This document shows, one piece after another, positions 51,987-61,897 of a DNA stretch of 64,000 nt. This DNA is from Crassaminicella profunda (lineage in GTDB: Bacteria; Bacillota; Clostridia; Peptostreptococcales; Thermotaleaceae). The notes below the pieces were generated by a model. It worked only from the letters and a program-made list of their open reading frames with translations. It had not been told where the DNA came from and did no database searches. The DNA lies in NCBI RefSeq assembly GCF_019884785.1, contig NZ_CP082326.1, forward strand, positions 1,853,355-1,917,354. Reading direction: 5' to 3'. The position numbers were made by a program, and so were the translations under genes. The number at the start of each line of letters is the position of its first letter. Within the stretch, counting starts at the first letter, position 1.

Positions 51987-54192
51987 TATTCATTTCCCTT
52001 CTTTTATTAACAAAGAATGTAGCCACATGAATTCCTTTAGATCCTCTTCCAAATCCAGCATCTACCCCTTGTTTTACTGCAATTTCAGGTGTAACTTGTG
52101 TTCCTCCACAAGCGATCATAATTTTATCTCTAATCCCTTTTTCTACACATAATTCATGAATTCTTTTCATGTTTTTATAATGAATATCATCATGACTAAT
52201 AATTGTAGAAGCTAAAATTGCATCTGCATTAAGTTCAATAGCAGCATCCACAAGCTTTTCTACTGGACAAGAAGTTCCAAGGTATTCAACTTCTACACCC
52301 CATTTTTCTATACCACCATGTTTAATATCAATAATTTCTCGAAGCCCAACAGAATGCTCATCCTCTCCTACAGTTGCAGCAACAACCTTTAGAGGATTTT
52401 TTTCAAGTTCAGCCCATAGTTCCTCATCACTAAGAACTTCAGGTTCTTCAGGTATTTCTAATTTACTAATATCTACATCAAAATCAACTTTTCCCTTTAC
52501 TTGTATCCTTGTTCCTTCAGATGGATGCATCATTTCTGAATGGATTACCTCAGGATCAGTTAGATTCATTTTTTTAGCAAATTCTAATGCTGCAAATTCA
52601 GCAACTCTTTTACTTGTTGGAAGGAATATTTCAAGTTGAACGGTTCCATCTGCTAACCATTCAACCTCAGGTTTCACAAAATTAGAATTTCTATATTTTT
52701 CACTTTCATCTAAACGCATATATACATTATCATTTTCATCTAATTCATCAATAAAGATAATTTTTTCAGGTTTTTCAAAGGTACAACCATCAATTAATTT
52801 TGCTGGATCATCTACGGCCGTCTCATCATATTGTGCCACATTATTGTATCCATAATGAGCAGTTACAGGTGCGAAATAGTCTTCATCTCTCTCAAAAACA
52901 GTTCCTGCACCAACCCCACCATTCATTTTTCTACCAATACCATCACCATTTCTTTCAGGATACATCCCTGAATCTACAAAGAATCCTTTTTCTACTGCTT
53001 CAAAATATCCACCTGCTTCAATTAATTCTTCTAAGAAAAGTACAGATCTTTCTTTTAATTCTCTCACCTTTTCAGGTAGATATCCTTCTTTTTTAAGTTC
53101 TACCATTTCTAGTAATCCATCAAGTCCCACAAGAGTTTGTTTTGCATTATCACAAGCTTCCATGTTATTAATGTGCCATGGAACGTTTCTTCCTTCATCA
53201 GGAGTAATCGTTGATTGAATATCCGCACTTGTAAGTTTAGATATCATCATATTTAAAACATGAGTTACAGTAGCTTCTCTTGATGAAGAGGTGATATATT
53301 TTGTATTTTGTTGGGCTCTCATTTTATAATCAGATAAGAAATCTCTAAGTGCCACAGCATATGGAAGGTCATATTTTGTACAAGGTACAGGAGATGCTGA
53401 AGGTGGTACTGTTGAAAGACAAATATTTTCTTTCTTCATCCCTACTTTATGTGAGAAAATAGAATTAATAGCATGCTGCACAATTAACTCTGGCATAACT
53501 TTCCAAGCATCTCTAGCAGTTGCATTGGCATTATGTGCACCATCAATTTGAGCTATATCTGCCCATGCCATTACTTTTTTAGACTCTGCAGCATCTATAA
53601 AAGATCTAATCATATTAATATTTCTATAAAGAACATTATACTGTGGATCCTGATGAGCACCATTTACTCCTTCTTCTGCAAACATAACCGCAACTTCTGG
53701 TCCTGCAACCCCACTAACATAAGAATGATAGTTTATAGGTCTTCCTACTTCTTCTTCGATTATATCTACAGCTTTTCTTTGTGCTCTAACTTGCTTTCTT
53801 GTAACAGGAATACCGCCAATTCCCTGTGGTGTCCCTTCAATCAATCCATCAAAATGAGATTGACCAGCTGTTCTGATTACCATTAAATGGTCTGAACCAT
53901 GCCATGCAGCCATTCTCATTCTTCTAATATCATCTTCAAATCGACCTGAAGCAATCTCAGTAGTAATGGTTTCTTGTGGTTGAGGATCTAAATTATCAAA
54001 ATATTGTACTGCAGCAGGAATTCCGATAGAATTTTTTAAAGATTTCGAACAATCATGATATACATGAGGTCCAATTTGAAGTTCATCTACCTTTTCTCTC
54101 CAAACCCATCCTCTTCTTTTTGGTCTATAGTTTTCGAGATCCTTTAAAATTTCTCTAATATCTAATTTTTCATTGATATCTAATTTTTTCAT
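51976..54192 (-). CDS. oraE: D-ornithine 4,5-aminomutase, large subunit
   Basis: 738 residues; ATG 54192 follows GGAGGGGTAGAATA. The N-terminal TIM-barrel region has RRGWVWREKVDELQIGPHVY. The C-terminal cobalamin-binding Rossmann domain carries D-x-H-x-x-G as DEHSVG near residue 611 and a later MIACGGTQVTPEIAVKQG. The pyridoxal-phosphate lysine lies in the same C-terminal region. With OraS it moves the terminal amino group to give 2,4-diaminopentanoate. Its start overlaps the oraS stop (TAATG). Confidence 0.96.
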   Translation of the reverse strand: MKKLDINEKLDIREILKDLENYRPKRRGWVWREKVDELQIGPHVYHDCSKSLKNSIGIPAAVQYFDNLDPQPQETITTEIASGRFEDDIRRMRMAAWHGSDHLMVIRTAGQSHFDGLIEGTPQGIGGIPVTRKQVRAQRKAVDIIEEEVGRPINYHSYVSGVAGPEVAVMFAEEGVNGAHQDPQYNVLYRNINMIRSFIDAAESKKVMAWADIAQIDGAHNANATARDAWKVMPELIVQHAINSIFSHKVGMKKENICLSTVPPSASPVPCTKYDLPYAVALRDFLSDYKMRAQQNTKYITSSSREATVTHVLNMMISKLTSADIQSTITPDEGRNVPWHINNMEACDNAKQTLVGLDGLLEMVELKKEGYLPEKVRELKERSVLFLEELIEAGGYFEAVEKGFFVDSGMYPERNGDGIGRKMNGGVGAGTVFERDEDYFAPVTAHYGYNNVAQYDETAVDDPAKLIDGCTFEKPEKIIFIDELDENDNVYMRLDESEKYRNSNFVKPEVEWLADGTVQLEIFLPTSKRVAEFAALEFAKKMNLTDPEVIHSEMMHPSEGTRIQVKGKVDFDVDISKLEIPEEPEVLSDEELWAELEKNPLKVVAATVGEDEHSVGLREIIDIKHGGIEKWGVEVEYLGTSCPVEKLVDAAIELNADAILASTIISHDDIHYKNMKRIHELCVEKGIRDKIMIACGGTQVTPEIAVKQGVDAGFGRGSKGIHVATFFVNKRREMNNEN

Positions 54193-54569
54193 TATTCTAC
54201 CCCTCCTTTAAAGATTGCTACAGCATCATCCCAATGCTTTCCATCAATCATTTCAAGACCAGCTTGTCTAAGAGGGATATTTTTCTCTTTAGAAATCCTA
54301 TATACAATATGTCCTACGCCTTTTGCAATAAGACCTTGGTCTATTGCTCCTTGTACTAATGGTTTTGCTTCTAAGCTTGAAAAACCCATTCTTAAGAGTA
54401 TTGAACGCTCTATTGATGGTGATGTATTCTTTTTAGCAAGTTCTAATAATGGTTCTACAGCTTTTTCTGCTAATTGCCAAAATCTTGTCTTTAATTCCTC
54501 ATCAGAAAGATTGGCTAAATGTTTTCTTCTATCTTGAAAATCATCTTCTCTCTTTAAATATCCTTTCAA
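54192..54569 (-). CDS. oraS: D-ornithine 4,5-aminomutase, small subunit
   Basis: 125 residues from TTG 54569, which follows GGGGGAAAAGTT. Helical protein: DDFQDRRKHLANLSDEELKT, LRMGFSSLEAKPLVQGAID and GKHWDDAVAIFKGGVE are family features. It is needed for activity of the large subunit and is coupled to it by overlapping stop and start codons. Confidence 0.94.
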   Translation of the reverse strand: MKGYLKREDDFQDRRKHLANLSDEELKTRFWQLAEKAVEPLLELAKKNTSPSIERSILLRMGFSSLEAKPLVQGAIDQGLIAKGVGHIVYRISKEKNIPLRQAGLEMIDGKHWDDAVAIFKGGVE

Positions 54570-54607
54570 AACTTTTCCCCCATTCTTATTGAATTAATAG
54601 AATAAGC

Positions 54608-54650
54608 AAGAGACAATGAAAAATTAAAAATAAATTTTTCATCTTCTCTT
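54608..54650 (-). terminator. Intercistronic hairpin between ortB and oraS
   Basis: AAGAGA...ATGAAAAATT pairs with AATTTTTCAT...TCTCTT. No strong T-run; likely a processing or attenuation hairpin inside the operon. Confidence 0.5.
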
Positions 54651-54660
54651 ACTTTTTTGA

Positions 54661-56085
54661 TTATTCTATCACGCTAACTTCCTTTTCATTTAGAACTTCC
54701 TTTACAAATTCAACACTAGATTTTGTATCTTCCACTAAAAATTCTAAATCAGATTGATTAATTTCTTTTTTGCCATATGTGTCTATGCACTTATTGATAT
54801 ATGATCTTTTTAATTTATTTAGATTAATATCTTTTGCTTTAATCAATCTTGGATGTTCTGGTAATATAATGTTTTTACCTGGAATTTCTTCTTCTGGATT
54901 ACCAAATCTTAGTTCTATGCCATTATCTCTTGCAAAAGATAATTGTGGTTGAATATGTTTTCCTGCTCCTGTATATTCTGTTTCTTGTACAACTACGATT
55001 TTGTCTTCATCTAACTCTTGTGCAATACTAAAAGCAGCAGCTAATGAAGTATTTCCAGCAGGTCCTCTTTCTATCCCTTCAATTTGTGCAAGGGTTTCTG
55101 TCATATAAAATACTTGACCTTGCGTAACGGTTACATATCTGTCTATATATCTAAGAGGACGGGCCGCTGACCTTGGTACATCTGATCTATCTGGCCATGT
55201 AGCAAAGGGTATACCAAATCCTGTATGTCCTGTAGTAAATGATTTTTTATTAAATTGCTCATCACTGGCCATATGTAATCCTGATAAATCCACACTAGCT
55301 CCTACAACTTTTACATGATCAGCACCTGCTTTTAATAAACCACGAGCCGTACCAGTTAAGTTTCCTCCCCCAGCATTTGTACATACAACTACATCTGGAT
55401 CTTTTCCCATTCTTTCCCTAAACTGCATAGCAATCTCATATCCTAATGTTTCAACACCTGCTATTCCAAATGGTGAATAAAGAGACGCATTAAAATATCC
55501 AGTTTCTTCCAATAACTTTAAGAATGTATAAAACAACTCAGGACCTACTGTTAATTGTATAACCTCTGCCCCATAAGCTTCACATTTTCTAGCCTTTTCT
55601 ATAATTTCTGGTTGTCCTTTTCCTTTACTGTCGTAACATTCTTGTACAATGATACACTTTAATCCATGAATTGATGCTTGACTTGCTACCGCAGCACCAT
55701 AATTTCCGCTTGTTGCTGCAATCACACCTTTATAGCCTAATCTTTTCGCATGATATACTGCATTTGCAGCTCTTCTAGCTTTAAAGCTTCCTGATGGATT
55801 AGAAGCTTCATCTTTCACGAAAATTCTAGCACCTTTTCCCTCTGGAGACACTTTTCTTGCAAGAGCAGTTAAATTTTTAAGTTCTAACAATGGAGTATTT
55901 CCAACGCCTGTATCTCCTTGAATCTTTTGCATTTCATCAAGGGTATATCCCGTTTCACGCATCATTTGTTCATAGTCAAAACGAATTTGACCTGATTCAA
56001 AAGTGCTATAATCTATTCCTATGGCCTTTTTCATTATTTCATTATTTCTAGCCATTACAGCTTGGTAACTCATATCCTTACTCAT
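54661..56085 (-). CDS. ortB: 2-Amino-4-ketopentanoate thiolase, beta subunit
   Basis: 474 residues from ATG 56085, six nt after GGGGAGGTG. Threonine-synthase-like pyridoxal-phosphate fold: EASNPSGSFKARRAANAVYH contains the cofactor lysine, and CTNAGGGNLTGTARGL the phosphate-binding glycines. With OrtA it cleaves 2-amino-4-ketopentanoate with CoA to acetyl-CoA and alanine. It overlaps the end of ortA by eight nt. Confidence 0.95.
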   Translation of the reverse strand: MSKDMSYQAVMARNNEIMKKAIGIDYSTFESGQIRFDYEQMMRETGYTLDEMQKIQGDTGVGNTPLLELKNLTALARKVSPEGKGARIFVKDEASNPSGSFKARRAANAVYHAKRLGYKGVIAATSGNYGAAVASQASIHGLKCIIVQECYDSKGKGQPEIIEKARKCEAYGAEVIQLTVGPELFYTFLKLLEETGYFNASLYSPFGIAGVETLGYEIAMQFRERMGKDPDVVVCTNAGGGNLTGTARGLLKAGADHVKVVGASVDLSGLHMASDEQFNKKSFTTGHTGFGIPFATWPDRSDVPRSAARPLRYIDRYVTVTQGQVFYMTETLAQIEGIERGPAGNTSLAAAFSIAQELDEDKIVVVQETEYTGAGKHIQPQLSFARDNGIELRFGNPEEEIPGKNIILPEHPRLIKAKDINLNKLKRSYINKCIDTYGKKEINQSDLEFLVEDTKSSVEFVKEVLNEKEVSVIE

Positions 56086-56386
56086 GAGCTTCACCTCCCC
56101 AAAGAATGTCTCGAAGTTGCATACCTATTTGAAGAAGCTCAGGAACAAAATTTCCATAATTATGTTTATAAGATGAATTCACTTCTATAAGCTTTCCTTT
56201 TTCCATTCTACCGGTCATAGTTTTTACTTCGACTTCATCCCCCATTTGTGCATCTTCTTGCAAAAATCCTTTTACCCACGCTTCTAGTGGAACTTTCTTT
56301 GTATCATCAGGAACTTGTGGAGCTCTTTCTTCTGACGTTAAAACTATATTATGAATTCTTACCCATTCTCCCTTTTTAACTTGCAT
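56078..56386 (-). CDS. ortA: 2-Amino-4-ketopentanoate thiolase, alpha subunit
   Basis: 102 residues; ATG 56386 follows AGGTAGGTAGAAAAA. VKKGEWVRIHNIVLTSEERA, LEAWVKGFLQEDAQMGDEVE and NYGNFVPELLQIGMQLRDIL match the small subunit of the thiolase. It is required with OrtB for CoA-dependent cleavage. Confidence 0.94.
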   Translation of the reverse strand: MQVKKGEWVRIHNIVLTSEERAPQVPDDTKKVPLEAWVKGFLQEDAQMGDEVEVKTMTGRMEKGKLIEVNSSYKHNYGNFVPELLQIGMQLRDILWGGEAHE

Positions 56387-56395
56387 TTTTTCTAC

Positions 56396-57439
56396 CTACC
56401 TTTCTATTAAGTCTCTCATATCTCCCATGATAGCTCTTGGTACTGGTAAATCAATCATTGTCTTAAGACCTGGTCTTGCATTAATAGCATGAGGAATCGT
56501 ATTTACACACATAGCAATTGTTCCTATTCCACCAGGTACCTCTGGATTGATTGCCATACTAATATCTGGAGTTCCTTTAATAATGATATAATCTCCTGTA
56601 TGTACTCCTTCAAGCTCTGGTTCGATTTGTTGTGGATGATCCATTTCTATTTTTAATTCCCCATCAACATATCCATATCCCTTCATAGCACAACCTGCTA
56701 CATCTCCTGCTTGAACCTCTGCATATGGAGATTTTCTATATACGTTTGAAACGATTGGTTCCATAGATTGTTTTACTTGATCACTTAATTTCCATCCTAT
56801 TGCATCAGCAATCATGTTAACAGATTCAGAAAAACCAACATGTCCAGCTAATGTTCCTTCTTCAACACCTTTATTGAAAGCATCTACTGTAATACCAATT
56901 CCTTGTTCTTCCATAACTGCTGGACCAAAAGGAGATAAACTATTTACACGTCTAGCTGTTAAATGTTCTACCTCTTCGCATGCTCCAGTTAAAGCAACTA
57001 CTAGTAAATCCATCATAAGTCCTGGGTTGATTCCTGTACCTACTACGGTAACACCATTTTGTTTTGCAATTTTGTCCATTTCCTTTGCTAATTCTGGTTC
57101 TTGTGCTTGTGGATAAGCCATTTCTTCAGCACTTGATACTACATTGATTTTCTTTTCTAAACAGAATTTTATTTTTTCGAATGCATTTTTTGTGAAAGAA
57201 TCAGTACAAATTAATACTACGTCAGCTGCCTTTTCCGTAATCACTTCATCATATGCTCCCATTACTACATCAGGTCTGTCCCCTCTTTCAACAGACAAAT
57301 AATCATACATACTTGTTCCTATTTTTTTACCTCTACCAACAACCCCTACAATTTCTACACCTTGTTTTTTAAGAAGCATTTCTGCCATTCCGCCACCCAT
57401 TGCACCTAAACCCCAAATAATTACTTTTACATTTTCCAT
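56396..57439 (-). CDS. ord: 2,4-Diaminopentanoate dehydrogenase
   Basis: 347 residues from ATG 57439, six nt after GGAGGTG. Dihydrodipicolinate-reductase-like Rossmann fold: VKVIIWGLGAMGGGMAEMLL, followed by GTGINPGLMMDLLVVALTGA. It deaminates 2,4-diaminopentanoate oxidatively to 2-amino-4-ketopentanoate with NAD(P). First gene of the operon, behind a sigma-54 promoter. Confidence 0.95.
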   Translation of the reverse strand: MENVKVIIWGLGAMGGGMAEMLLKKQGVEIVGVVGRGKKIGTSMYDYLSVERGDRPDVVMGAYDEVITEKAADVVLICTDSFTKNAFEKIKFCLEKKINVVSSAEEMAYPQAQEPELAKEMDKIAKQNGVTVVGTGINPGLMMDLLVVALTGACEEVEHLTARRVNSLSPFGPAVMEEQGIGITVDAFNKGVEEGTLAGHVGFSESVNMIADAIGWKLSDQVKQSMEPIVSNVYRKSPYAEVQAGDVAGCAMKGYGYVDGELKIEMDHPQQIEPELEGVHTGDYIIIKGTPDISMAINPEVPGGIGTIAMCVNTIPHAINARPGLKTMIDLPVPRAIMGDMRDLIER

Positions 57440-57484
57440 TAAAAACACCTCCGAATTTTTTTACATATTTTACATCCTCATATA

Positions 57485-57503
57485 TTTGCAATTTTCATAC
57501 CAA
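57485..57503 (-). promoter_or_regulatory. Sigma-54 promoter of the ornithine operon
   Basis: TTGGTATGAAAATTGCAAA on the minus strand. GG and GC are separated by 10 nt as required for -24/-12. A palindrome, AACGAATCGTT (about 57510-57520), lies just upstream; it could be an activator site but is close to -24. Confidence 0.8.
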
Positions 57504-57636
57504 CATTAAACGATTCGTTAAATATATTTTTTGTAATTTTATAGGGTAGACTGTCGTTTTTTAGTAAATTCAGAATATTTATTCACTATTTTTCGCTATT
57601 TTATCTCTTATTTATTCTATTTTTTTGTATTAAAAA

Positions 57637-57688
57637 AATAAACCGCAAATATATTTGCGTCTGTATGCAAATATATTTGCGGTTTATT
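57637..57688 (-). terminator. Terminator of the sigma-54 activator gene
   Basis: A 22-bp perfect stem (57637-57658 with 57667-57688), containing CGCAAATATATTTGC, followed by a T-run on the minus strand. It overlaps the stop codon of the activator gene. Confidence 0.85.
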
Positions 57689-59078
57689 TTGTGATAATTT
57701 TGTATTTTCTTAATTTATGTTGTAATGTTTGTCTTTTTATACCAAGTTCTAATGCCGCCCTTGAAATATTATTATTACATGATTTCAATACTTTTATAAT
57801 AATGTTTTTTTCAATTTTTTCCAATGTCTCGGGAAGACTTGTTTTTAAGTCAATATGATTTTCATAAGTGAGTGCAAATATTTTTGCATTTGCCTGAGGA
57901 GAAAAATGCTCTTTCTTTAATATACTTTCATTTTCAACAATATTCATTGCTCCTTCAATGATATTTTCTAATTCTCTCACATTCCCTGGCCATTTGTAAT
58001 TCTTAAATGCATTAAGGACGAATAAATCTATACTTTCTATCTTCTTATTTAATTTTTGATTATATTTATCTACAAAATATTTTGCTAATATTTCTATATC
58101 ATCTACTCTTTCTCTAAGAGGAGGTAAATAAATGGGTATTACATTGATCCTATAAAAGAGATCTTTTCTGATTTTTCCTTTTTCAATAGCCTCATAAGGC
58201 TCTTCATTTGTACTTGCTATAATTCTTATATCTATAGGAATATTTTTTAGTCCTCCAACTCTTCTTATGGTTCCCTCTTGTAGCACTCTTAATAATTTTG
58301 ATTGAAGTTGCATGCCCATTGAATTGATTTCGTCTAAAAAAACAGTTCCTCCACTTGCCTGTTCAAATAGTCCTGGTCGATTAATGGCTCCTGTAAACCC
58401 ACCCTTAACAGTTCCAAAGAGAATACCTTCTAATAAAGTTTCTGGAATAGCAGCACAGTTCTGAGCTAAAAAGGGCTTTTTTGCTCTATTGCTTCCATAA
58501 TGAATACTCTGAGCTACTAGCTCTTTTCCTGTTCCAGTTTCTCCATATATTAAGACACTAGATAAAAACTTAGCTGCCTTTTTTGCGTAATCAATAGCTT
58601 GTGTAAATCTTTTATTGCTCCCTATAATACTTGAAAAAGTAAATTTATTTTGAGATAGTTCTTTTTTTCCTGTCTTAGATAGTTCTATTTGAAGTGACAT
58701 TATTTGATCAGATAAATGCTTAATTTTTGTAATATTTTTCGAAATCTCTAATGCACCAATTCTTTTATGATTGCTAAAAATAGGCACGGTCGTATTGATT
58801 GTCGTTACTTCTTTATTATGATTATTCATATAGGTTTGAGGATGATCGATGATCTTTTCTTCTTTATTCAATGCTTTTAACAACGTACTACTAGTTTGAT
58901 CTAAAGTTGGAAACACTTCTAAAAAATCCTTATTTAATACATCCACTTTTTTCATACCCTCAAGTTCAGTCATTGCTCGATTATATAAAATTGTCTTTCT
59001 TTCATTATCTATTACATGTACACCCTCATCAATATATTCTAAAATAGTTTCTAGTATATCCTTTGTATAATCCTTCAT
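57684..59078 (-). CDS. Sigma-54-dependent activator (PAS-AAA-Fis), RocR-like
   Basis: 464 residues. PAS sensor (about 5-120: EYIDEGVHVIDNERKTILYN), AAA+ domain (about 150-385) with VLIYGETGTGKELVAQSIHY, FGTVKGGFTGAINRPG as the sigma-54 contact loop (GGFTGA in place of GAFTGA) and GGTVFLDEINSMGMQLQSKL, then a Fis-type helix-turn-helix at the end (NISRAALELGIKRQTLQHKL). It lies directly upstream of the operon and on the same strand, so it is the natural activator of ord, probably responding to ornithine or a related amino acid. Confidence 0.93.
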   Translation of the reverse strand: MKDYTKDILETILEYIDEGVHVIDNERKTILYNRAMTELEGMKKVDVLNKDFLEVFPTLDQTSSTLLKALNKEEKIIDHPQTYMNNHNKEVTTINTTVPIFSNHKRIGALEISKNITKIKHLSDQIMSLQIELSKTGKKELSQNKFTFSSIIGSNKRFTQAIDYAKKAAKFLSSVLIYGETGTGKELVAQSIHYGSNRAKKPFLAQNCAAIPETLLEGILFGTVKGGFTGAINRPGLFEQASGGTVFLDEINSMGMQLQSKLLRVLQEGTIRRVGGLKNIPIDIRIIASTNEEPYEAIEKGKIRKDLFYRINVIPIYLPPLRERVDDIEILAKYFVDKYNQKLNKKIESIDLFVLNAFKNYKWPGNVRELENIIEGAMNIVENESILKKEHFSPQANAKIFALTYENHIDLKTSLPETLEKIEKNIIIKVLKSCNNNISRAALELGIKRQTLQHKLRKYKIITK

Positions 59079-59096
59079 AAAACCCTTCCTTTCATT

Positions 59097-59128
59097 AAAT
59101 AAAACATGACAAGAGTCATGTTTTATTT
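59097..59128 (-). terminator. Terminator/attenuator between glyA and the activator
   Basis: AAATAAAACATGAC, loop, GTCATGTTTTATTT: a perfect 14-bp stem usable in both directions. A second stem (GATTCAGC/GCTGAATC, about 59145-59182) follows glyA first. Confidence 0.8.
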
Positions 59129-59191
59129 AAGCTGGATGAATCTTTATTAGATTCAGCAAAAAATTACTTTCCGCTGAATCCATTCCTACTT

Positions 59192-60424
59192 TTATTTATA
59201 TAATGGAAATTTTCCACACAGCTTTTCTACTAGCTCTTTTGCCTCATCCACCTTTTCAGGACAATCAATAACCATACGAATAATTTCTGCAATCTCCACC
59301 ATATCTTCTTCCTTCATCCCTCTTGTTGTTACAGCTGGTGTACCTATTCGAATCCCACTTGTTACAAAAGGACTTTGTGGATCATATGGAATCGTATTTT
59401 TATTAACGGTTACACCTGCTTCATCTAACCTTTTTTCAGCTTCTTTACCTGTTATATCTTTATTTCTTAAATCTATTAATATTAAATGATTATCTGTTCC
59501 ACCTGAAACTAATCTAAAATCTCTTTTGATTAATTCTTCAGATAATTTTTTCGCATTTTTTATAATTTGCTCTTGATAAAGATTAAATTCATCTGTTAAG
59601 GCTTCTTTAAAGCTAACAGCTTTTGCAGCAATCACATGCATAAGAGGTCCACCTTGTACTCCTGGAAAAATAGCTTTGTCTATTTTTTTGGCAAATTCTT
59701 CTTTGCAAAGAATTGCGCCTCCCCTTGGTCCTCTTAATGTTTTATGGGTTGTTGTTGTAACAAAATCTGCATATTCACAAGGATTTGGATGCAATTTAGC
59801 AGCTACAAGTCCTGCAATATGTGCCATATCTACCATCAAATAGGCACCCACTTCATCTGCAATTTCTCGAAACTTCTTAAAATCAATGGTTCTTGGATAA
59901 GCACTAGCACCTGCAACAATTAATTTTGGTTTTGTCTCTAACGCTACTTTTCGCACCTCTTCATAATCAATGGTTTCTAATTCTTTGTCAACACCATAGT
60001 CTACAAAATTATAGTATTTTCCTGAAATATTTACAGGACTTCCATGAGTAAGATGTCCTCCATGGGAAAGATTCATCCCTAAAACGGTATCTCCAGGTTT
60101 TAGCATTGCAAAATATACAGCTATATTCGCATTCGCTCCTGAATGAGGTTGTACATTTGCATGTTCTGCAGAAAATAATTTTTTTAATCTTTCTCTTGCT
60201 AAATCTTCTACCACATCAACATGTTCACAGCCACCATAATATCTTTTAGCCGGATATCCTTCTGCATATTTATTGGTTAATTGGCTCCCCATAGCTTCCA
60301 TTACAGCAGGACTAACAAAATTTTCAGATGCAATTAACTCAATCTTATTTTGCTGTCTTTTAATTTCCTTTTGAATGGCTTCAAATACATCCATATCTAC
60401 ACTTTTTAAATTTTCAAAATTCAT
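59192..60424 (-). CDS. glyA: Serine hydroxymethyltransferase
   Basis: 410 residues; ATG 60424 follows [38 protein letters not shown] and the pyridoxal-phosphate lysine in [20 protein letters not shown] are diagnostic. It interconverts serine and glycine with tetrahydrofolate. In an amino-acid fermenter it links serine to glycine metabolism and one-carbon units. Confidence 0.97.
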   Translation of the reverse strand: MNFENLKSVDMDVFEAIQKEIKRQQNKIELIASENFVSPAVMEAMGSQLTNKYAEGYPAKRYYGGCEHVDVVEDLARERLKKLFSAEHANVQPHSGANANIAVYFAMLKPGDTVLGMNLSHGGHLTHGSPVNISGKYYNFVDYGVDKELETIDYEEVRKVALETKPKLIVAGASAYPRTIDFKKFREIADEVGAYLMVDMAHIAGLVAAKLHPNPCEYADFVTTTTHKTLRGPRGGAILCKEEFAKKIDKAIFPGVQGGPLMHVIAAKAVSFKEALTDEFNLYQEQIIKNAKKLSEELIKRDFRLVSGGTDNHLILIDLRNKDITGKEAEKRLDEAGVTVNKNTIPYDPQSPFVTSGIRIGTPAVTTRGMKEEDMVEIAEIIRMVIDCPEKVDEAKELVEKLCGKFPLYK

Positions 60425-60476
60425 CTTTAAATACCCCTTCCTATGTATTGATTATTTTCAAAATCATTCTACTCTC

Positions 60477-60505
60477 ATTATAATTTTTATAGCCTAAATT
60501 TACAA
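60477..60505 (-). promoter_or_regulatory. Sigma-A promoter of glyA
   Basis: TTGTAA (60505-60500), 17 nt, TATAAT (60482-60477) on the minus strand. Confidence 0.7.
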
Positions 60506-60575
60506 GCTTTGTATTTGATTGAAAATTCAATATTTATTGTTATTATCAGCATTTTTGAAACATACTTATATTATA

Positions 60576-60604
60576 TTGTAACCCTATTCTCATTCTGGTA
60601 TAAT
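60576..60604 (+). promoter_or_regulatory. Sigma-A promoter of the exporter genes
   Basis: TTGTAA (60576-60581), 17 nt, TATAAT (60599-60604), divergent from the glyA promoter. Confidence 0.7.
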
Positions 60605-60636
60605 TAATTTTGTTTTACAAAAAGGAGCGATTTTAA

Positions 60637-61422
60637 ATGCATTCTACAATGAAAAATATTCTTGCTCTTGCAGTTTATGCTGGAGAAATTATGCTTAAAA
60701 ATGGTGCAGAAACTTATCGGGTTGAGGACACAATTATTCGAATCTGCCATGCTTATAATATCCCATGTGTAGAATCATTTGTCACACCTACTGGTATATT
60801 TGTTTCCATAGACCCTCAAGATCATAATAATGATGATAATGTTATTACCTTTATTAAAAGAATACAAATTCGAACGATTGATTTAAATAAGATTTCTCAG
60901 GTAAATAATTTTTCACGTAAACTTACTACATCCTATCTATCCGTTGAAGAAGGTATGGATCTTCTAAAAAAAATTGATACCTTACCAAAATACCCTGGTT
61001 TATTAAAAATCATTGGTGCGGGTATTGCCTCAGCATTTTTTGGCCTTTTATTAGGTTCTACTTATAATGATTTTTTCAGTTCATTTTTTATTGCCATGAT
61101 TATTTATATTGCCGTTTCATTCATTGATAAATTACATTCAAACCTATTTATCCAAAATTTTATTGGTGGTGCTATTGCAGCACTTCTTGCCATTTTTTCA
61201 GTAAATATTGACCTAGGAATGAATATTGATAAAATTATCATTAGCTCCATTATGATTTTAGTTCCTGGCGTGGCCATAACCAATGCTATACGAGATTATA
61301 TTTCAGGTGAATTATTATCAGGAGTTGCAAGATCCGCTGAAGCAATTATTGTTGCTATATCCATTGCAGTAGGAGTAGGTGCTGTTATGAATACTTGGAT
61401 ATATTTTTTGGGAGGGTTGTAA
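60637..61422 (+). CDS. Threonine/serine exporter subunit, ThrE N-terminal type
   Basis: 261 residues; ATG 60637 follows AAAAAGGAGCGATTTTAA. The soluble part opens LAVYAGEIMLKNGAETYRVE, with FVTPTGIFVSIDPQ. About five membrane helices follow (LKIIGAGIASAFFGLLLGST; FIGGAIAALLAIFSVNIDLG). Together with the next gene it makes the two-part form of the ThrE exporter. Opposite strand from glyA, which makes the same amino acids. Confidence 0.88.
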   Translation: MHSTMKNILALAVYAGEIMLKNGAETYRVEDTIIRICHAYNIPCVESFVTPTGIFVSIDPQDHNNDDNVITFIKRIQIRTIDLNKISQVNNFSRKLTTSYLSVEEGMDLLKKIDTLPKYPGLLKIIGAGIASAFFGLLLGSTYNDFFSSFFIAMIIYIAVSFIDKLHSNLFIQNFIGGAIAALLAIFSVNIDLGMNIDKIIISSIMILVPGVAITNAIRDYISGELLSGVARSAEAIIVAISIAVGVGAVMNTWIYFLGGL

Positions 61423-61424
61423 AA

Positions 61425-61880
61425 ATGTTATTACAATTTATTTTTTCTTTTTTATCTACACTAGGCTTTGCAATACTATTTAATATTCCAAAGAAATCTC
61501 TTATCAAAGCCTCTTTTGTCGGAGGAATCGGATGGATTGCTTATGTTTATTCAAATGAAAAATTTCACTCTCTCATTGTTGCTTCTTTCATAGGAGCATG
61601 CATTGTTGCCATCATCAGTGAAATATTTGCTAGAAAGTTTAAAGAAACAGTCACTGTATTTGTTATTCCAGGTATTATTCCACTCGTTCCTGGTGCAGGT
61701 ATGTATTATACCATGCTTGCAGTTATTGAAAAAGATTTTAGTAGATTTGCATCCACTGGTAGCGAAACCATGTTTGTTGCTGGTGGAATTGCTGCAGCAA
61801 TCCTTATTATCTCGTCCCTTACTCGCATGATTTTTCAAGTAAGCAGACGTAAATATAGAAAAAACATAGAGACTCATTAA
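61425..61880 (+). CDS. Threonine/serine exporter subunit, ThrE C-terminal type
   Basis: 151 residues from ATG 61425, eight nt after GGGAGG; an earlier ATG at 61395 is inside the preceding gene. Four to five membrane helices, with TVTVFVIPGIIPLVPGAGMY as the family signature. It starts two nt after the preceding stop, so the subunits are made together. Confidence 0.88.
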   Translation: MLLQFIFSFLSTLGFAILFNIPKKSLIKASFVGGIGWIAYVYSNEKFHSLIVASFIGACIVAIISEIFARKFKETVTVFVIPGIIPLVPGAGMYYTMLAVIEKDFSRFASTGSETMFVAGGIAAAILIISSLTRMIFQVSRRKYRKNIETH

Positions 61881-61897
61881 GGGTCTCTATATTTTTT
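61864..61897 (+). terminator. Terminator of the exporter genes
   Basis: ATAGAGAC, loop TCATTAAGG, GTCTCTAT and then ATTTTTTATT, between convergent genes. Confidence 0.85.

Noticed and set aside
57510-57520. AACGAATCGTT as the proven activator site of the ord promoter
   Set aside because: It lies only about 7-10 nt from the -24 element, closer than typical upstream activator sites; left as a possibility.
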